Assembly (NCBI GenBank): GCA_910584785.1
Contig: CAJUDX010000112.1
Coordinates: 1 to 6,618, forward strand
DNA: 6,618 nt
DNA from: an uncultured Lachnospiraceae bacterium
GTDB lineage: Bacteria; Bacillota; Clostridia; Lachnospirales; Lachnospiraceae
Direction of reading: 5' to 3'
Positions 1 to 6,283 of the stretch are shown one piece after another. Position 1 is the stretch's first letter. Each line of letters starts with the position of its first letter. Both the position numbers and the translations under genes were made by a program. The notes under the pieces are model-generated. The model saw nothing but the letters and a program-made list of their open reading frames with translations, had not been told where the DNA came from and searched no databases.

Positions 1-66
1 GCCGGATATGCATGGCTTCCCATTCATCTGTAATTGCACACGGGAATACATTTATCTTGTTTTTCC

Positions 67-903
67 CTATATTAAATGCATTCGCTTAAATTCAAAGTAA
101 ACCCCATCCTCCTCAACGCTCTCACAGACAACATCTGCACACTTCTTTAATTCCTGGCAGGAGTTCCCCATTGCAACGGCAACCCCTGCATATTCCAGCA
201 TCTGCTGATCATTCATGCTGTCGCCAAAAGCAATTGTATCTGCCATGGCCTCGCCATAGTATTCACAGACACGCTCCATGGCCTCGCCTTTATCCATGTC
301 CTTTTGTATGATCTCGCCATTATAGCAGTCCGCACCTTCCGCATAGGGATGCACTACATAATGGAACTCCTGTTCCAGATACGGTTTTGTTTTTTCGATA
401 TCTTCCAGGCTTGTACAGATAAAGCCCAGCTTATACGCCCCCCTGCGGGGGTATTCCGTATACGGCTTTACCCCCACATCAGAATCCAGTTCCTTCTTCA
501 TCCGGATCAGTTCCGAATTAGCCAGAACTGCCGTTGTGCTTGTGAGAATTTCCTGAAGGCTGTCGTCAATATAAATCCCCTCCGGGCTTTCTATGCGGCA
601 ATAAATTCCAAATCGATGAAAAACTCCCAGGCACTTTTGGATAGTTTTTTCCGGAAGCACGCTGTCGCGGATCACTTTCCCATCAATTTCAATATGCCTT
701 CCCGCACTGGCAACCACGCCGTCAAATCCTACTTCCAGGACATCCTCGCTTACAATAGGCATATTGCGTCCTGTGCTGAGCAAAACCTTATGCCCGTTTT
801 TTCTCGCTTCACGCACTGCCCTCGCCGCAAGCTCCGTCGGTTTTTCCAACGGAACAGTAAATGTCCCGTCGATATCTAAAAACACAATTTTTTTATCCGC
901 CAT
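67..903 (-). CDS. Cof-type HAD-IIB family sugar-phosphate phosphatase
   Basis: A 278-residue cytosolic hydrolase of the haloacid dehalogenase superfamily, Cof/IIB subclass, whose members usually dephosphorylate sugar phosphates or other small phosphorylated metabolites. All four catalytic motifs are visible: motif I FLDIDGTF with the Asp10 nucleophile and Asp12, motif II STGR at 43-46, motif III Lys205 in KDMDKGEA, and motif IV GDSMND with Asp228 and Asp232. The roughly 90-200 segment between motifs II and III fits the type IIB cap, and the length is normal for the family. The ATG overlaps the TAA of the upstream permease gene as TAATG. A GGAGG seven bases upstream (911-915) lies inside that gene, so translation is probably coupled. 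The operon context suggests a sugar phosphate made from the imported sugar as substrate, but this is inference; the exact substrate cannot be read from the sequence. The catalytic family is secure. Confidence 0.93.
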   Translation of the reverse strand: MADKKIVFLDIDGTFTVPLEKPTELAARAVREARKNGHKVLLSTGRNMPIVSEDVLEVGFDGVVASAGRHIEIDGKVIRDSVLPEKTIQKCLGVFHRFGIYCRIESPEGIYIDDSLQEILTSTTAVLANSELIRMKKELDSDVGVKPYTEYPRRGAYKLGFICTSLEDIEKTKPYLEQEFHYVVHPYAEGADCYNGEIIQKDMDKGEAMERVCEYYGEAMADTIAFGDSMNDQQMLEYAGVAVAMGNSCQELKKCADVVCESVEEDGVYFEFKRMHLI

Positions 904-2849
904 TATGATTCCTCCAGTTTAATAAGAGGCTCCATGCAGTGAACCTCGCCGGTTTTCAACCCTTCCACATTTTTATAATTGTCTGTATTTGCAATGATTA
1001 CCGGAGTCGCCACAGGATAGCCCGCTTCCTGGATTTTCTGAAGATCAAACGTAAGAAGCAGCTGCCCCGGTTTTACCTGATCGCCCTGTGCCACATGAGC
1101 CTCATAATATTTTCCGTTAAGCTCCACGGTATTTACGCCCACATGAATCAGCAGTTCCGCCCCATCCTTCGCGGTAATGCCAATGGCATGCTTTGTACCA
1201 AATAATGCGGAGATCACGCCCTCACAAGGCGCTACTACTTTCCCCTCGGAGGGAATCACTGCCATCCCCTTTCCTAATACTTCCGCGGCAAAGGTATCAT
1301 CCGGTACTTGATTCATGGGTATTGCAGTTCCTGTCAGAGGGCTGCAGATTACCTTCTTTTCTGCCGCCAAAAAAACATCCTCAGAGGTATCTGCTGTTTC
1401 TTCTGCAGAAACTTCATTGCCCGCCAGTTCTTTATTAAACTTCCTCATATTTGACATCACATAAGTAGAGATAAACCCTGCTGCAATAGCAATAACTGCA
1501 CCAATCAAGAAGTTCAGCATACTGGCTGCAGGCACACAGACAAATCCCACAATCCCCGCAGTTCCGGGAGCGGTATTCAAAACATTCGTCAAGGTTACAT
1601 ACCCGCCTCCAAGGGCTGCGCCAATCATCGCCCCGTAGAACGGATATTTCAGTTTCAGGTTTACGCCAAACATTGCCGGCTCTGTAATCCCCAGCATAGC
1701 GGATACTCCCGAAGTTGCCGCAACACTTTTTAACTTTTTATCCTTTGTCCGAAGCATGGCACAGAGGGTTGCGCCGCCCTGAGCCACATTATTGCAGGAT
1801 GCAATGGCAAGCAGAAAGGAACCGCCTGCCGCTACCATCTGGATATCTACCGGAAGCAGGCTGTGGTGCATACCCGTCATGGTAAGAGGCGAATATAAAA
1901 AGCCCAGAACCATACCACCTACAATTCCCAAGGCGTCATGCATCCACACAAAACTGTTGGTCAGCATATCGCCTGCCGTTCTCATCACCCCGCCCACAAT
2001 GGTAAACGTAATAAACCCGGTAATCATCACCGTAAGCAACGGGGTAAGAAGATTATCCAAAATCTCCGGGATATATTTATGCAGCTTCTTCTCTACAAAA
2101 GAAAGAATATAAGATGCGGCAAGAACCGGGAGAACCGTTCCCTGGTATCCTACTTTTTCAATGGCGATTCCCAAAATATTCCATACCGGAATTGTCCCCT
2201 CGGTTACGGCAGTACCGTAAGCATAGGCATTCAACAGATCTCCGGATACCATGATCATACCGATAACCGCCCCCAGATACGGATTGCCCCCAAACATTTT
2301 TGTGGCTGAAAATCCAATGAGAATGGGCAGAAAGGCATAAGCCGCACTGGCAAAGGTATTAATCATAGCCGCAATATCAGAGAGCGCCGGATATGCTTCT
2401 ACCAAAGACTGCCCAGGAACAAACAGCCCGCTGGCCGTCAGCACATTATTTAAGCCCATCATCAAACCGCTGGCAACCAGTGCCGGAATCAGCGGCACAA
2501 ATACATCCGACAGTGTTTTTACCAGCCGCTGCAGCGGATTCATCTTCTGAATGGCCGCCTGCTTTACTTCGCTTTTCGTCGCCTCGGCGATTCCTCCAGC
2601 TTCGATGAAACGCTTATAAACCTCGTTTACCGTACCACTGCCGATAATAATCTGGAACTGGCCTCCATTGGCAAACTGGCCTTTCACCAGATCCACCTTC
2701 AGGATCCCATCTACATCTGCCTTGGACTCATCTTTCAACACCAGCCTAAGCCTGGTTGCACAGTGGGCAGCGCTGATAATGTTTTCTTTTCCTCCGACCA
2801 GCCGCAAAAGCTCTTCGGCGGATGCCTGGTAGCGTTCTTCCTTTGTCAT
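903..2849 (-). CDS. PTS alpha-glucoside-type transporter, EIIBCA fusion
   Basis: A 648-residue membrane permease of the Glc/glucoside PTS family that imports a sugar and phosphorylates it using phosphate passed from HPr. Domain order is IIB (about 8-85), IIC (about 105-465) and IIA (about 498-645). In IIB the phosphorylated cysteine is Cys30 within AAHCATRLRL. IIC contains about ten hydrophobic segments, a GMHH motif near 326-329 and the signature GITEP at 387-391. An acidic linker (about 472-497) leads to IIA, with phospho-His569 in LIHVGVNTVEL and partner His554 in KHAIG. Because IIA is fused, no separate EIIA-Glc is needed. The IIB stretch VKGQFANGGQFQIIIGSGTVNEVY and FGVNLKLKYPF after GITEP look more like sucrose/trehalose/isomaltulose permeases than beta-glucoside BglF; this is from memory of the families. 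The neighbouring alpha-glucosidase supports an alpha-linked disaccharide. A GGAGGAA ribosome site (2858-2864) precedes the ATG by 8 bases. The exact substrate is unresolved. Confidence 0.94.
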   Translation of the reverse strand: MTKEERYQASAEELLRLVGGKENIISAAHCATRLRLVLKDESKADVDGILKVDLVKGQFANGGQFQIIIGSGTVNEVYKRFIEAGGIAEATKSEVKQAAIQKMNPLQRLVKTLSDVFVPLIPALVASGLMMGLNNVLTASGLFVPGQSLVEAYPALSDIAAMINTFASAAYAFLPILIGFSATKMFGGNPYLGAVIGMIMVSGDLLNAYAYGTAVTEGTIPVWNILGIAIEKVGYQGTVLPVLAASYILSFVEKKLHKYIPEILDNLLTPLLTVMITGFITFTIVGGVMRTAGDMLTNSFVWMHDALGIVGGMVLGFLYSPLTMTGMHHSLLPVDIQMVAAGGSFLLAIASCNNVAQGGATLCAMLRTKDKKLKSVAATSGVSAMLGITEPAMFGVNLKLKYPFYGAMIGAALGGGYVTLTNVLNTAPGTAGIVGFVCVPAASMLNFLIGAVIAIAAGFISTYVMSNMRKFNKELAGNEVSAEETADTSEDVFLAAEKKVICSPLTGTAIPMNQVPDDTFAAEVLGKGMAVIPSEGKVVAPCEGVISALFGTKHAIGITAKDGAELLIHVGVNTVELNGKYYEAHVAQGDQVKPGQLLLTFDLQKIQEAGYPVATPVIIANTDNYKNVEGLKTGEVHCMEPLIKLEES

Positions 2850-2870
2850 CTTTTTTCTTCCTCCTCTTCG

Positions 2871-4493
2871 TTATATGATTTCATAGATAGCCGCTTCATA
2901 CGGACGCAGCTTCATCTGCTTTAACCAGGTTTCAGCAGCCTGTTCATAATTGGACAACAGCGCCCTGCCTTTCCCGGGATAATCAAAACTTACCGGTTCC
3001 TTATCGAAATTGCCTACCACCAGCCATTTTTTCCCTTTCCATTCCCTTACATAAGCAAAAATATGTTCATCCTCCGGACAAAGCAAATCAAACGTCCCAT
3101 AAACCAGCAGGGATTCTTCTTTTCGGAGCCGGATTAGTTTTTGATAATAATAAAAAATGGAATCCTGATCCATTAATGCCTCTTTTGCATTAATTTCCGT
3201 ATAATTGGGATTTACCCTGCACCAGGGCTTCCCTTCCGTAAATCCTGCCTGTGAGCCGCTGTCCCACTGCATGGGAGTCCTTGCATTATCCCTGGATTTT
3301 ATACAGAGGGATTTCATAATTTCTTCTTCCGGATATCCCATTTGTTTTCGCTCCCGATACATATTGACAGACTCCACATCAGAAAAATCCTCAATTCCCG
3401 AAAATGGATAATTGGTCATCCCGATTTCTTCCCCCTGGTAAATATAGGGCGTCCCCTTCATTCCATGAAGCACAGTTGCCAGCATCTTTGCGGACTCCAC
3501 TCGGTACTCTCTATCGTTTCCCCATCTGGAAACGATCCTGGGAAGGTCATGGCTGTTCCAGAAAAGGCTGTTCCACCCTCTCTCCTCCAATGCCTTCTGC
3601 CATTTCGCAAAAGCCTGTTTTAACCTCTTTAATTCAAGGGGCTTTAAATCCCACTTCTGTTTTCCCGGAACCTGATCCAGCAGCATCTGTTCAAATTGAA
3701 AGATCATATCCAGTTCCCTCCTCTCCGGATCAGAATATAAACTTCCATTCTCAATATCTGCTCCCCAGCATTCCCCCACAGTCATCAGGTTTTTATCCCC
3801 AAATGTCTCCCGATTCATTTCCTGGAGATATTCGTGCAGCCTGGGTCCGTTTTCCTTTATCTCCTGATCCGGGACTTTTCCAATGACATCAATCACATCC
3901 ATCCGGAAACCGCCGACACCCATATCAATCCAGAAATTCATCATTTTCCAGATTTCTTTCCGCATCGCCTCATTCTCCCAGTTCAAATCCGGCTGTTTTT
4001 TATGATAGAAATGCAGATAATACTCCCCCGTTTCTTCTGAATATTCCCATGCGCTGCCGCCAAAACAAGACTTTAATCCATTAGGCGGACTGCCCTTTTC
4101 CCCTTCTCTCCAGATATAATAATCCCTATACGGGTTGTCCTTCGATTTCTTTGCCTCCATAAACCATGGATGCTCATCAGAAGTATGGTTCACAACAAGA
4201 TCCATGATAATTTTAATACCACAATTTTCACATTCTTGAATTAAAGCCTTCATTTCCTCCATTGAGCCGTACTCCGGTGATATCCCATAATAATCGGATA
4301 TGTCATAGCCATTATCCGCATTAGGAGAGGCATAAACGGGACTCAGCCAGACCACATCGGCCCCAAGTTCCTTCAAATACCATAATTTAGAACGAATACC
4401 GTTAATATCACCGATTCCGTCGCCATTGCTGTCACAAAAGCTTCGCGGATATATCTGGTATACCACACTGCTTTTCCACCACTTTTCCTTCAT
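2871..4493 (-). CDS. GH13 alpha-glucosidase, oligo-1,6-glucosidase / phospho-alpha-glucosidase type
   Basis: A 540-residue cytosolic glycoside hydrolase of family 13 that closely follows Bacillus oligo-1,6-glucosidase (MalL-type) along its length. Visible features are the N-terminal metal-binding loop DSNGDGIGD (21-29), region I DLVVNHTSDEH (98-108), QPDLNW (167-172), the nucleophile Asp199 in GFRMDVID, acid/base Glu241 in TVGECWG, and the transition-state Asp316 in NSHDLPR. A C-terminal beta domain starts near 460. Val200 after the nucleophile is the residue linked in this family to alpha-1,6 (and trehalose-6-phosphate) cleavage, whereas maltose-type alpha-1,4 enzymes usually have Thr or Ala there. 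The gene is first in the operon with the PTS permease, so the physiological substrate may be a 6-phosphorylated alpha-glucoside such as trehalose-6-P, sucrose-6-P or isomaltulose-6-P. No signal peptide is seen. The start is supported by GAGGTG at 4502-4507, 8 bases before the ATG. Family is certain; MalL versus TreC or DexB-like role is open. Confidence 0.93.
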   Translation of the reverse strand: MKEKWWKSSVVYQIYPRSFCDSNGDGIGDINGIRSKLWYLKELGADVVWLSPVYASPNADNGYDISDYYGISPEYGSMEEMKALIQECENCGIKIIMDLVVNHTSDEHPWFMEAKKSKDNPYRDYYIWREGEKGSPPNGLKSCFGGSAWEYSEETGEYYLHFYHKKQPDLNWENEAMRKEIWKMMNFWIDMGVGGFRMDVIDVIGKVPDQEIKENGPRLHEYLQEMNRETFGDKNLMTVGECWGADIENGSLYSDPERRELDMIFQFEQMLLDQVPGKQKWDLKPLELKRLKQAFAKWQKALEERGWNSLFWNSHDLPRIVSRWGNDREYRVESAKMLATVLHGMKGTPYIYQGEEIGMTNYPFSGIEDFSDVESVNMYRERKQMGYPEEEIMKSLCIKSRDNARTPMQWDSGSQAGFTEGKPWCRVNPNYTEINAKEALMDQDSIFYYYQKLIRLRKEESLLVYGTFDLLCPEDEHIFAYVREWKGKKWLVVGNFDKEPVSFDYPGKGRALLSNYEQAAETWLKQMKLRPYEAAIYEII

Positions 4494-4501
4494 CTTTTTT
4501 T

Positions 4502-4507
4502 CACCTC
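4502..4507 (-). promoter_or_regulatory. Ribosome binding site of the alpha-glucosidase gene
   Basis: GAGGTG read on the minus strand, 8 bases before the ATG at 4493. The predicted leader from the -10 at 4531-4536 is only about 30 nucleotides, too short for a BglG/LicT antiterminator target or a riboswitch, so control is more likely at the promoter. Confidence 0.75.
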
Positions 4508-4509
4508 GC

Positions 4510-4538
4510 TTGTTTTTCTTCGGTGACTTTAGTATACT
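4510..4538 (+). promoter_or_regulatory. Candidate promoter of the AraC-family regulator gene
   Basis: TTGTTT (4510-4515), a 17-bp spacer and TATACT (4533-4538) make a sigma-A-like promoter pointing towards the regulator gene. Start would be near 4545, giving a leader of about 68 nt. The -10 overlaps the opposing operon -10 because AGTATACT is a palindrome. A less convincing alternative is TTGATT (4551-4556) with AATAAT (4575-4580) at 18 bp spacing. Confidence 0.5.
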
Positions 4539-4559
4539 GGAAAAGAAGCCTTGATTGCT
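4531..4559 (-). promoter_or_regulatory. Candidate promoter of the sugar operon (good -10, poor -35)
   Basis: On the minus strand a TATACT -10 hexamer lies at 4536-4531. Seventeen bases upstream the -35 position reads AGCAAT (4559-4554), which does not resemble TTGACA, and 16 or 18 bp spacing is no better. A strong -10 with an absent -35 is typical of activator-dependent promoters and matches the direct repeat immediately upstream. Transcription would start near 4524. Confidence 0.6.
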
Positions 4560-4561
4560 TG

Positions 4562-4593
4562 CATAATTTTATCCAATAATAACACAATTTTAT
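4562..4593. promoter_or_regulatory. Putative AraC-family operator: 11-bp direct repeat with 21-bp period
   Basis: CATAATTTTAT (4562-4572) is repeated as CACAATTTTAT (4583-4593), 10 of 11 bases identical, starting 21 bp apart and so on the same DNA face. Paired AraC-family half-sites, such as araI1/araI2, are known to be direct repeats about 21 bp apart. The pair sits at about -38 to -70 relative to the predicted operon start and within the predicted regulator leader. That position would allow activation of the operon and repression of the regulator gene. The sequence is AT-rich, so a chance repeat is possible. Confidence 0.5.
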
Positions 4594-4596
4594 GAT

Positions 4597-4603
4597 TTAG
4601 GAG
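4597..4603 (+). promoter_or_regulatory. Ribosome binding site that fixes the regulator start
   Basis: TTAGGAG ends at 4603. The TTG at 4604 directly abuts it and cannot be used at zero spacing, while ATG at 4613 is 9 bases away. This selects 4613 as the start and gives a 290-residue protein. Confidence 0.8.
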
Positions 4604-4612
4604 TTGGTAACT

Positions 4613-5485
4613 ATGTCACGCGCTTACCATGAAGATAAAACCCATGGCACTTCTGTTTTTCCTTTACAGGTATATTCCCACCACGACAAAGACGGATTTT
4701 ATTTCGTGTCACAGCACTGGCACGAAGAACTGGAATGGGTGTATGCAGAATACGGAATCCTGAATTTAACCATTCACGGAAAACCCTTTATCTTAAACCC
4801 AGGCGAATTTTGTTTCATCAATTCCGGAGAACTGCACGAAATTAAATCTGTCGGAGAATCCCTGCACCACGCTGTTGTCTTTAATCCTGGCTTTTTAGAC
4901 TTTTCATTGTATGATGCGTGCCAGCATAACTTTATCCGGCCCATCACCAGTGGAACGCTGCTGTTCCCAACCTTCTGCTCCGCATTTTCACCAGAGGATC
5001 ATAAACAAATCCTGTTCCATATGCAGGAAATCATAAAACTTTACCACACACTGCCCGCCTGTGCCCTTTTAAGCATTAAACTTCATATATTGCACATGAT
5101 TGAATTATTTTTTCAGGCAGATTATTTTTATAAGAATACCTTATCGCTTAAAGGAAAGGATTCCTTAAATAAATTAAAACAAGTGATTGAATATGTTCAC
5201 TTGAATTACCCGGAATCAATATCTTTACAGACGCTGGCTGAAATATGCTTTATGAGTCCCAATTATTTCTGCCATTACTTTAAACAGGAGATTGGAAAGA
5301 CGCCCATCAGCTTTATCAATGAATATCGAATAGAAAAAGCCTGTGAAATGCTGTCCGAATCAAAAACGCCGATTTCTGATATCGCCCTTTCTGTCGGATT
5401 TGATAATTTCAGCTACTTTATCCGAAAATTCCGGGAATATAAAGGAGTTTCACCAAAAAAATACCGTTCCCTCTGCCTGAAATAG
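4613..5485 (+). CDS. AraC/XylS-family transcriptional regulator with cupin sensor domain
   Basis: A 290-residue DNA-binding regulator, normal length for two-domain AraC-family sugar regulators. The N-terminal part contains a cupin-type ligand domain: QHWHEELEWVY (34-44), a glycine-bearing beta turn near 48-56, and LNPGEFCFINSGELHEI (61-77). The C-terminal part holds two helix-turn-helix units: SLQTLAEICFMSPNYFCHYFK (about 204-224) and TPISDIALSVGFDNFSYFIRKF (about 252-273), ending with the family signature KGVSPKKYR. The start is ATG 4613, set by TTAGGAG nine bases upstream. The gene is transcribed away from the alpha-glucosidase-PTS-HAD operon across a 119-bp control region, so it is very probably the local regulator of that operon and an activator. 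The inducer could be the imported sugar or its phosphate; this is inference. No membrane segment or receiver domain is present. Confidence 0.93.
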   Translation: MSRAYHEDKTHGTSVFPLQVYSHHDKDGFYFVSQHWHEELEWVYAEYGILNLTIHGKPFILNPGEFCFINSGELHEIKSVGESLHHAVVFNPGFLDFSLYDACQHNFIRPITSGTLLFPTFCSAFSPEDHKQILFHMQEIIKLYHTLPACALLSIKLHILHMIELFFQADYFYKNTLSLKGKDSLNKLKQVIEYVHLNYPESISLQTLAEICFMSPNYFCHYFKQEIGKTPISFINEYRIEKACEMLSESKTPISDIALSVGFDNFSYFIRKFREYKGVSPKKYRSLCLK

Positions 5486-5538
5486 CATGAAATTCAGCTG
5501 CGCCGTTTCTGGCTTCCATTTATCGGCGGCTAACAGGA

Positions 5539-5576
5539 CGCCTGCATGCTTGGCAGGCGGGCAACGCTCTTTTTTT
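5539..5576 (+). terminator. Probable terminator after the AraC-family gene
   Basis: CGCCTGC (5539-5545) and GCAGGCG (5553-5559) form a perfect 7-bp GC-rich stem with a 7-base loop. A run of seven T follows at 5570-5576. The 10-base gap between stem and T-run is longer than ideal, so termination may be inefficient. The stem begins 54 bases after the regulator stop codon. The rest of 5486-5640 shows nothing further that I can support. Confidence 0.45.
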
Positions 5577-5645
5577 CAGTCGGCAGCCATACGAACAGCA
5601 AAAAACATCTGCCTTTGCAAGTGCTGAAAAAACCACAAAATTCTA

Positions 5646-5674
5646 TTGATATTTTCCGAAAAACTGCCTATACT
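5646..5674 (+). promoter_or_regulatory. Sigma-A-like promoter of the small HExxH gene
   Basis: TTGATA (5646-5651), exactly 17 bp, then TATACT (5669-5674): a near-consensus housekeeping promoter. Transcription would start near 5681, giving a leader of about 80 nt before the ribosome site at 5747-5753. It makes the downstream gene its own transcription unit. Confidence 0.7.
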
Positions 5675-5696
5675 AATAAAAAAGCGTGCACCGCTG

Positions 5697-5727
5697 GCCA
5701 GAGTGTGTTTGTAAACCGCTCTACGGC
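5697..5727 (+). other. Possible leader hairpin upstream of the small HExxH gene
   Basis: GCCAGAG (5697-5703) can pair with CTCT (5719-5722) and GGC (5725-5727), leaving a two-base bulge. It falls in the predicted untranslated leader between promoter and ribosome binding site. I compared it with riboswitch consensus patterns I remember and recognised none. It may be an unremarkable stem. Confidence 0.25.
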
Positions 5728-5746
5728 GATGGCAAAAACGGTAACT

Positions 5747-5753
5747 AAGGAGG
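5747..5753 (+). promoter_or_regulatory. Perfect Shine-Dalgarno facing an ATC codon
   Basis: AAGGAGG is the strongest ribosome site on this side of the window. At 7 bases spacing it is followed by ATC (5761), in frame with the small HExxH gene, where an ATG would be expected. No ATG, GTG or TTG lies within usable distance in that frame; the first is TTG at 5833, 79 bases away. Either the gene starts at the rare codon ATC, or an original ATG has mutated. Confidence 0.65.
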
Positions 5754-5832
5754 CGATCTTATCAACAATTTATTATCCCTGGGCAGTTTATCCCTTTACG
5801 CTTTTCTCCGCAGTCCGGCGGCTTTCCAGGCA

Positions 5833-6273
5833 TTGTCCCCATCAGCAAAACCAGAAAGCTTATCCGAAGCCCAGATGCCGGAAAACGCAAAAAAGGCTCA
5901 AGGCAGCCGGAAAGTTTCCCCCAAAGGAGATTATGACACCTACGAATGCCAGACCTGCAAAAACCGGAAATACAAGGACGGATCCAATGACCCTTCCGTT
6001 TCCTTTAAGACACCCACAAAGCTTAGCCCGGAAACCGCTGCTTTTAAAATCCGCGCCCATGAGGCAGAACACGTATCCCATGCATGGGCCAAGGCAAACG
6101 CTTCCGATGATCAGGAAATCATTTCCCAGTCCGTAACCTATCATACCGATATCTGCCCGGAATGCGGCAAAACCTATATGTCCGGCGGAACCACCCATAC
6201 TGTTTTCCGGACAACGAAAAATTTCGATCAATCGCCGGTGGAGAAGGGGCGGTACTTGGATATTACCGTTTAG
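5833..6273 (+). CDS. Uncharacterised small protein with HExxH zincin motif and two CxxC pairs
   Basis: A conserved-looking small cytosolic protein of unknown function, 146 residues from TTG 5833. From that start it shows a charged N-terminus, C39xxC42 in YECQTCKNRKY, then DGSNDPSVSFKTP, an HExxH motif HEAEH at 76-80 with His83 close by, and C108xxC111 in ICPECGKTYMSGG. HExxH is the zinc-metallopeptidase signature; the two CxxC pairs could form a zinc knuckle. The layout recalls the SprA-related family of putative metallopeptidases and short Firmicutes hypothetical proteins; that is recollection, not a search. The frame is open upstream to 5749, and a perfect Shine-Dalgarno (5747-5753) points to translation from ATC 5761, which would add 24 mainly hydrophobic residues (NNLLSLGSLSLYAFL then RSPAAFQA) for about 170 in total. 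TTG 5833 has no good ribosome site. It has its own promoter and no visible functional link with the sugar operon. Protease activity is not proven. Confidence 0.72.
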   Translation: MSPSAKPESLSEAQMPENAKKAQGSRKVSPKGDYDTYECQTCKNRKYKDGSNDPSVSFKTPTKLSPETAAFKIRAHEAEHVSHAWAKANASDDQEIISQSVTYHTDICPECGKTYMSGGTTHTVFRTTKNFDQSPVEKGRYLDITV

Positions 6274-6283
6274 CTTAAGGGTT

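Noticed and set aside
1..66. Possible start of a further minus-strand gene after the HAD phosphatase (ATG at 51-49, reading MYSRVQLQMNGK; a second frame reads NVFPCAITDEWEAM without a start codon).
   Set aside because: Too short to judge, no convincing ribosome site, and two frames compete. I can only say that no terminator is visible here, so the operon may continue.
438..465. CCCCC-TGC-GGGGG stem and the adjacent CCGTATACGG palindrome within the HAD gene.
   Set aside because: Short, within coding sequence, no T-run and no positional logic; probably chance from the codons for YPRRGAY and nearby residues.
304..879. 191-codon plus-strand open frame opposite the HAD gene, and similar frames opposite the permease and glucosidase.
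   Set aside because: All lie antisense to genes with complete catalytic motifs and show no family features.
4604..4606. TTG 4604 as the start of the AraC-family gene.
   Set aside because: It directly abuts the TTAGGAG ribosome site with zero spacing, whereas ATG 4613 has 9-base spacing.
4494..4612. Catabolite-control (CcpA cre) site in the divergent region.
   Set aside because: I looked for a TGNAANCG-type pseudo-palindrome on both strands and found no acceptable match.
5546..6136. Plus-strand open frame overlapping the small HExxH gene, including ATG 5729 (MAKTVTKEAIL).
   Set aside because: No ribosome site before either start, basic and Pro-rich composition typical of a shadow frame, and it covers the better-supported HExxH frame.
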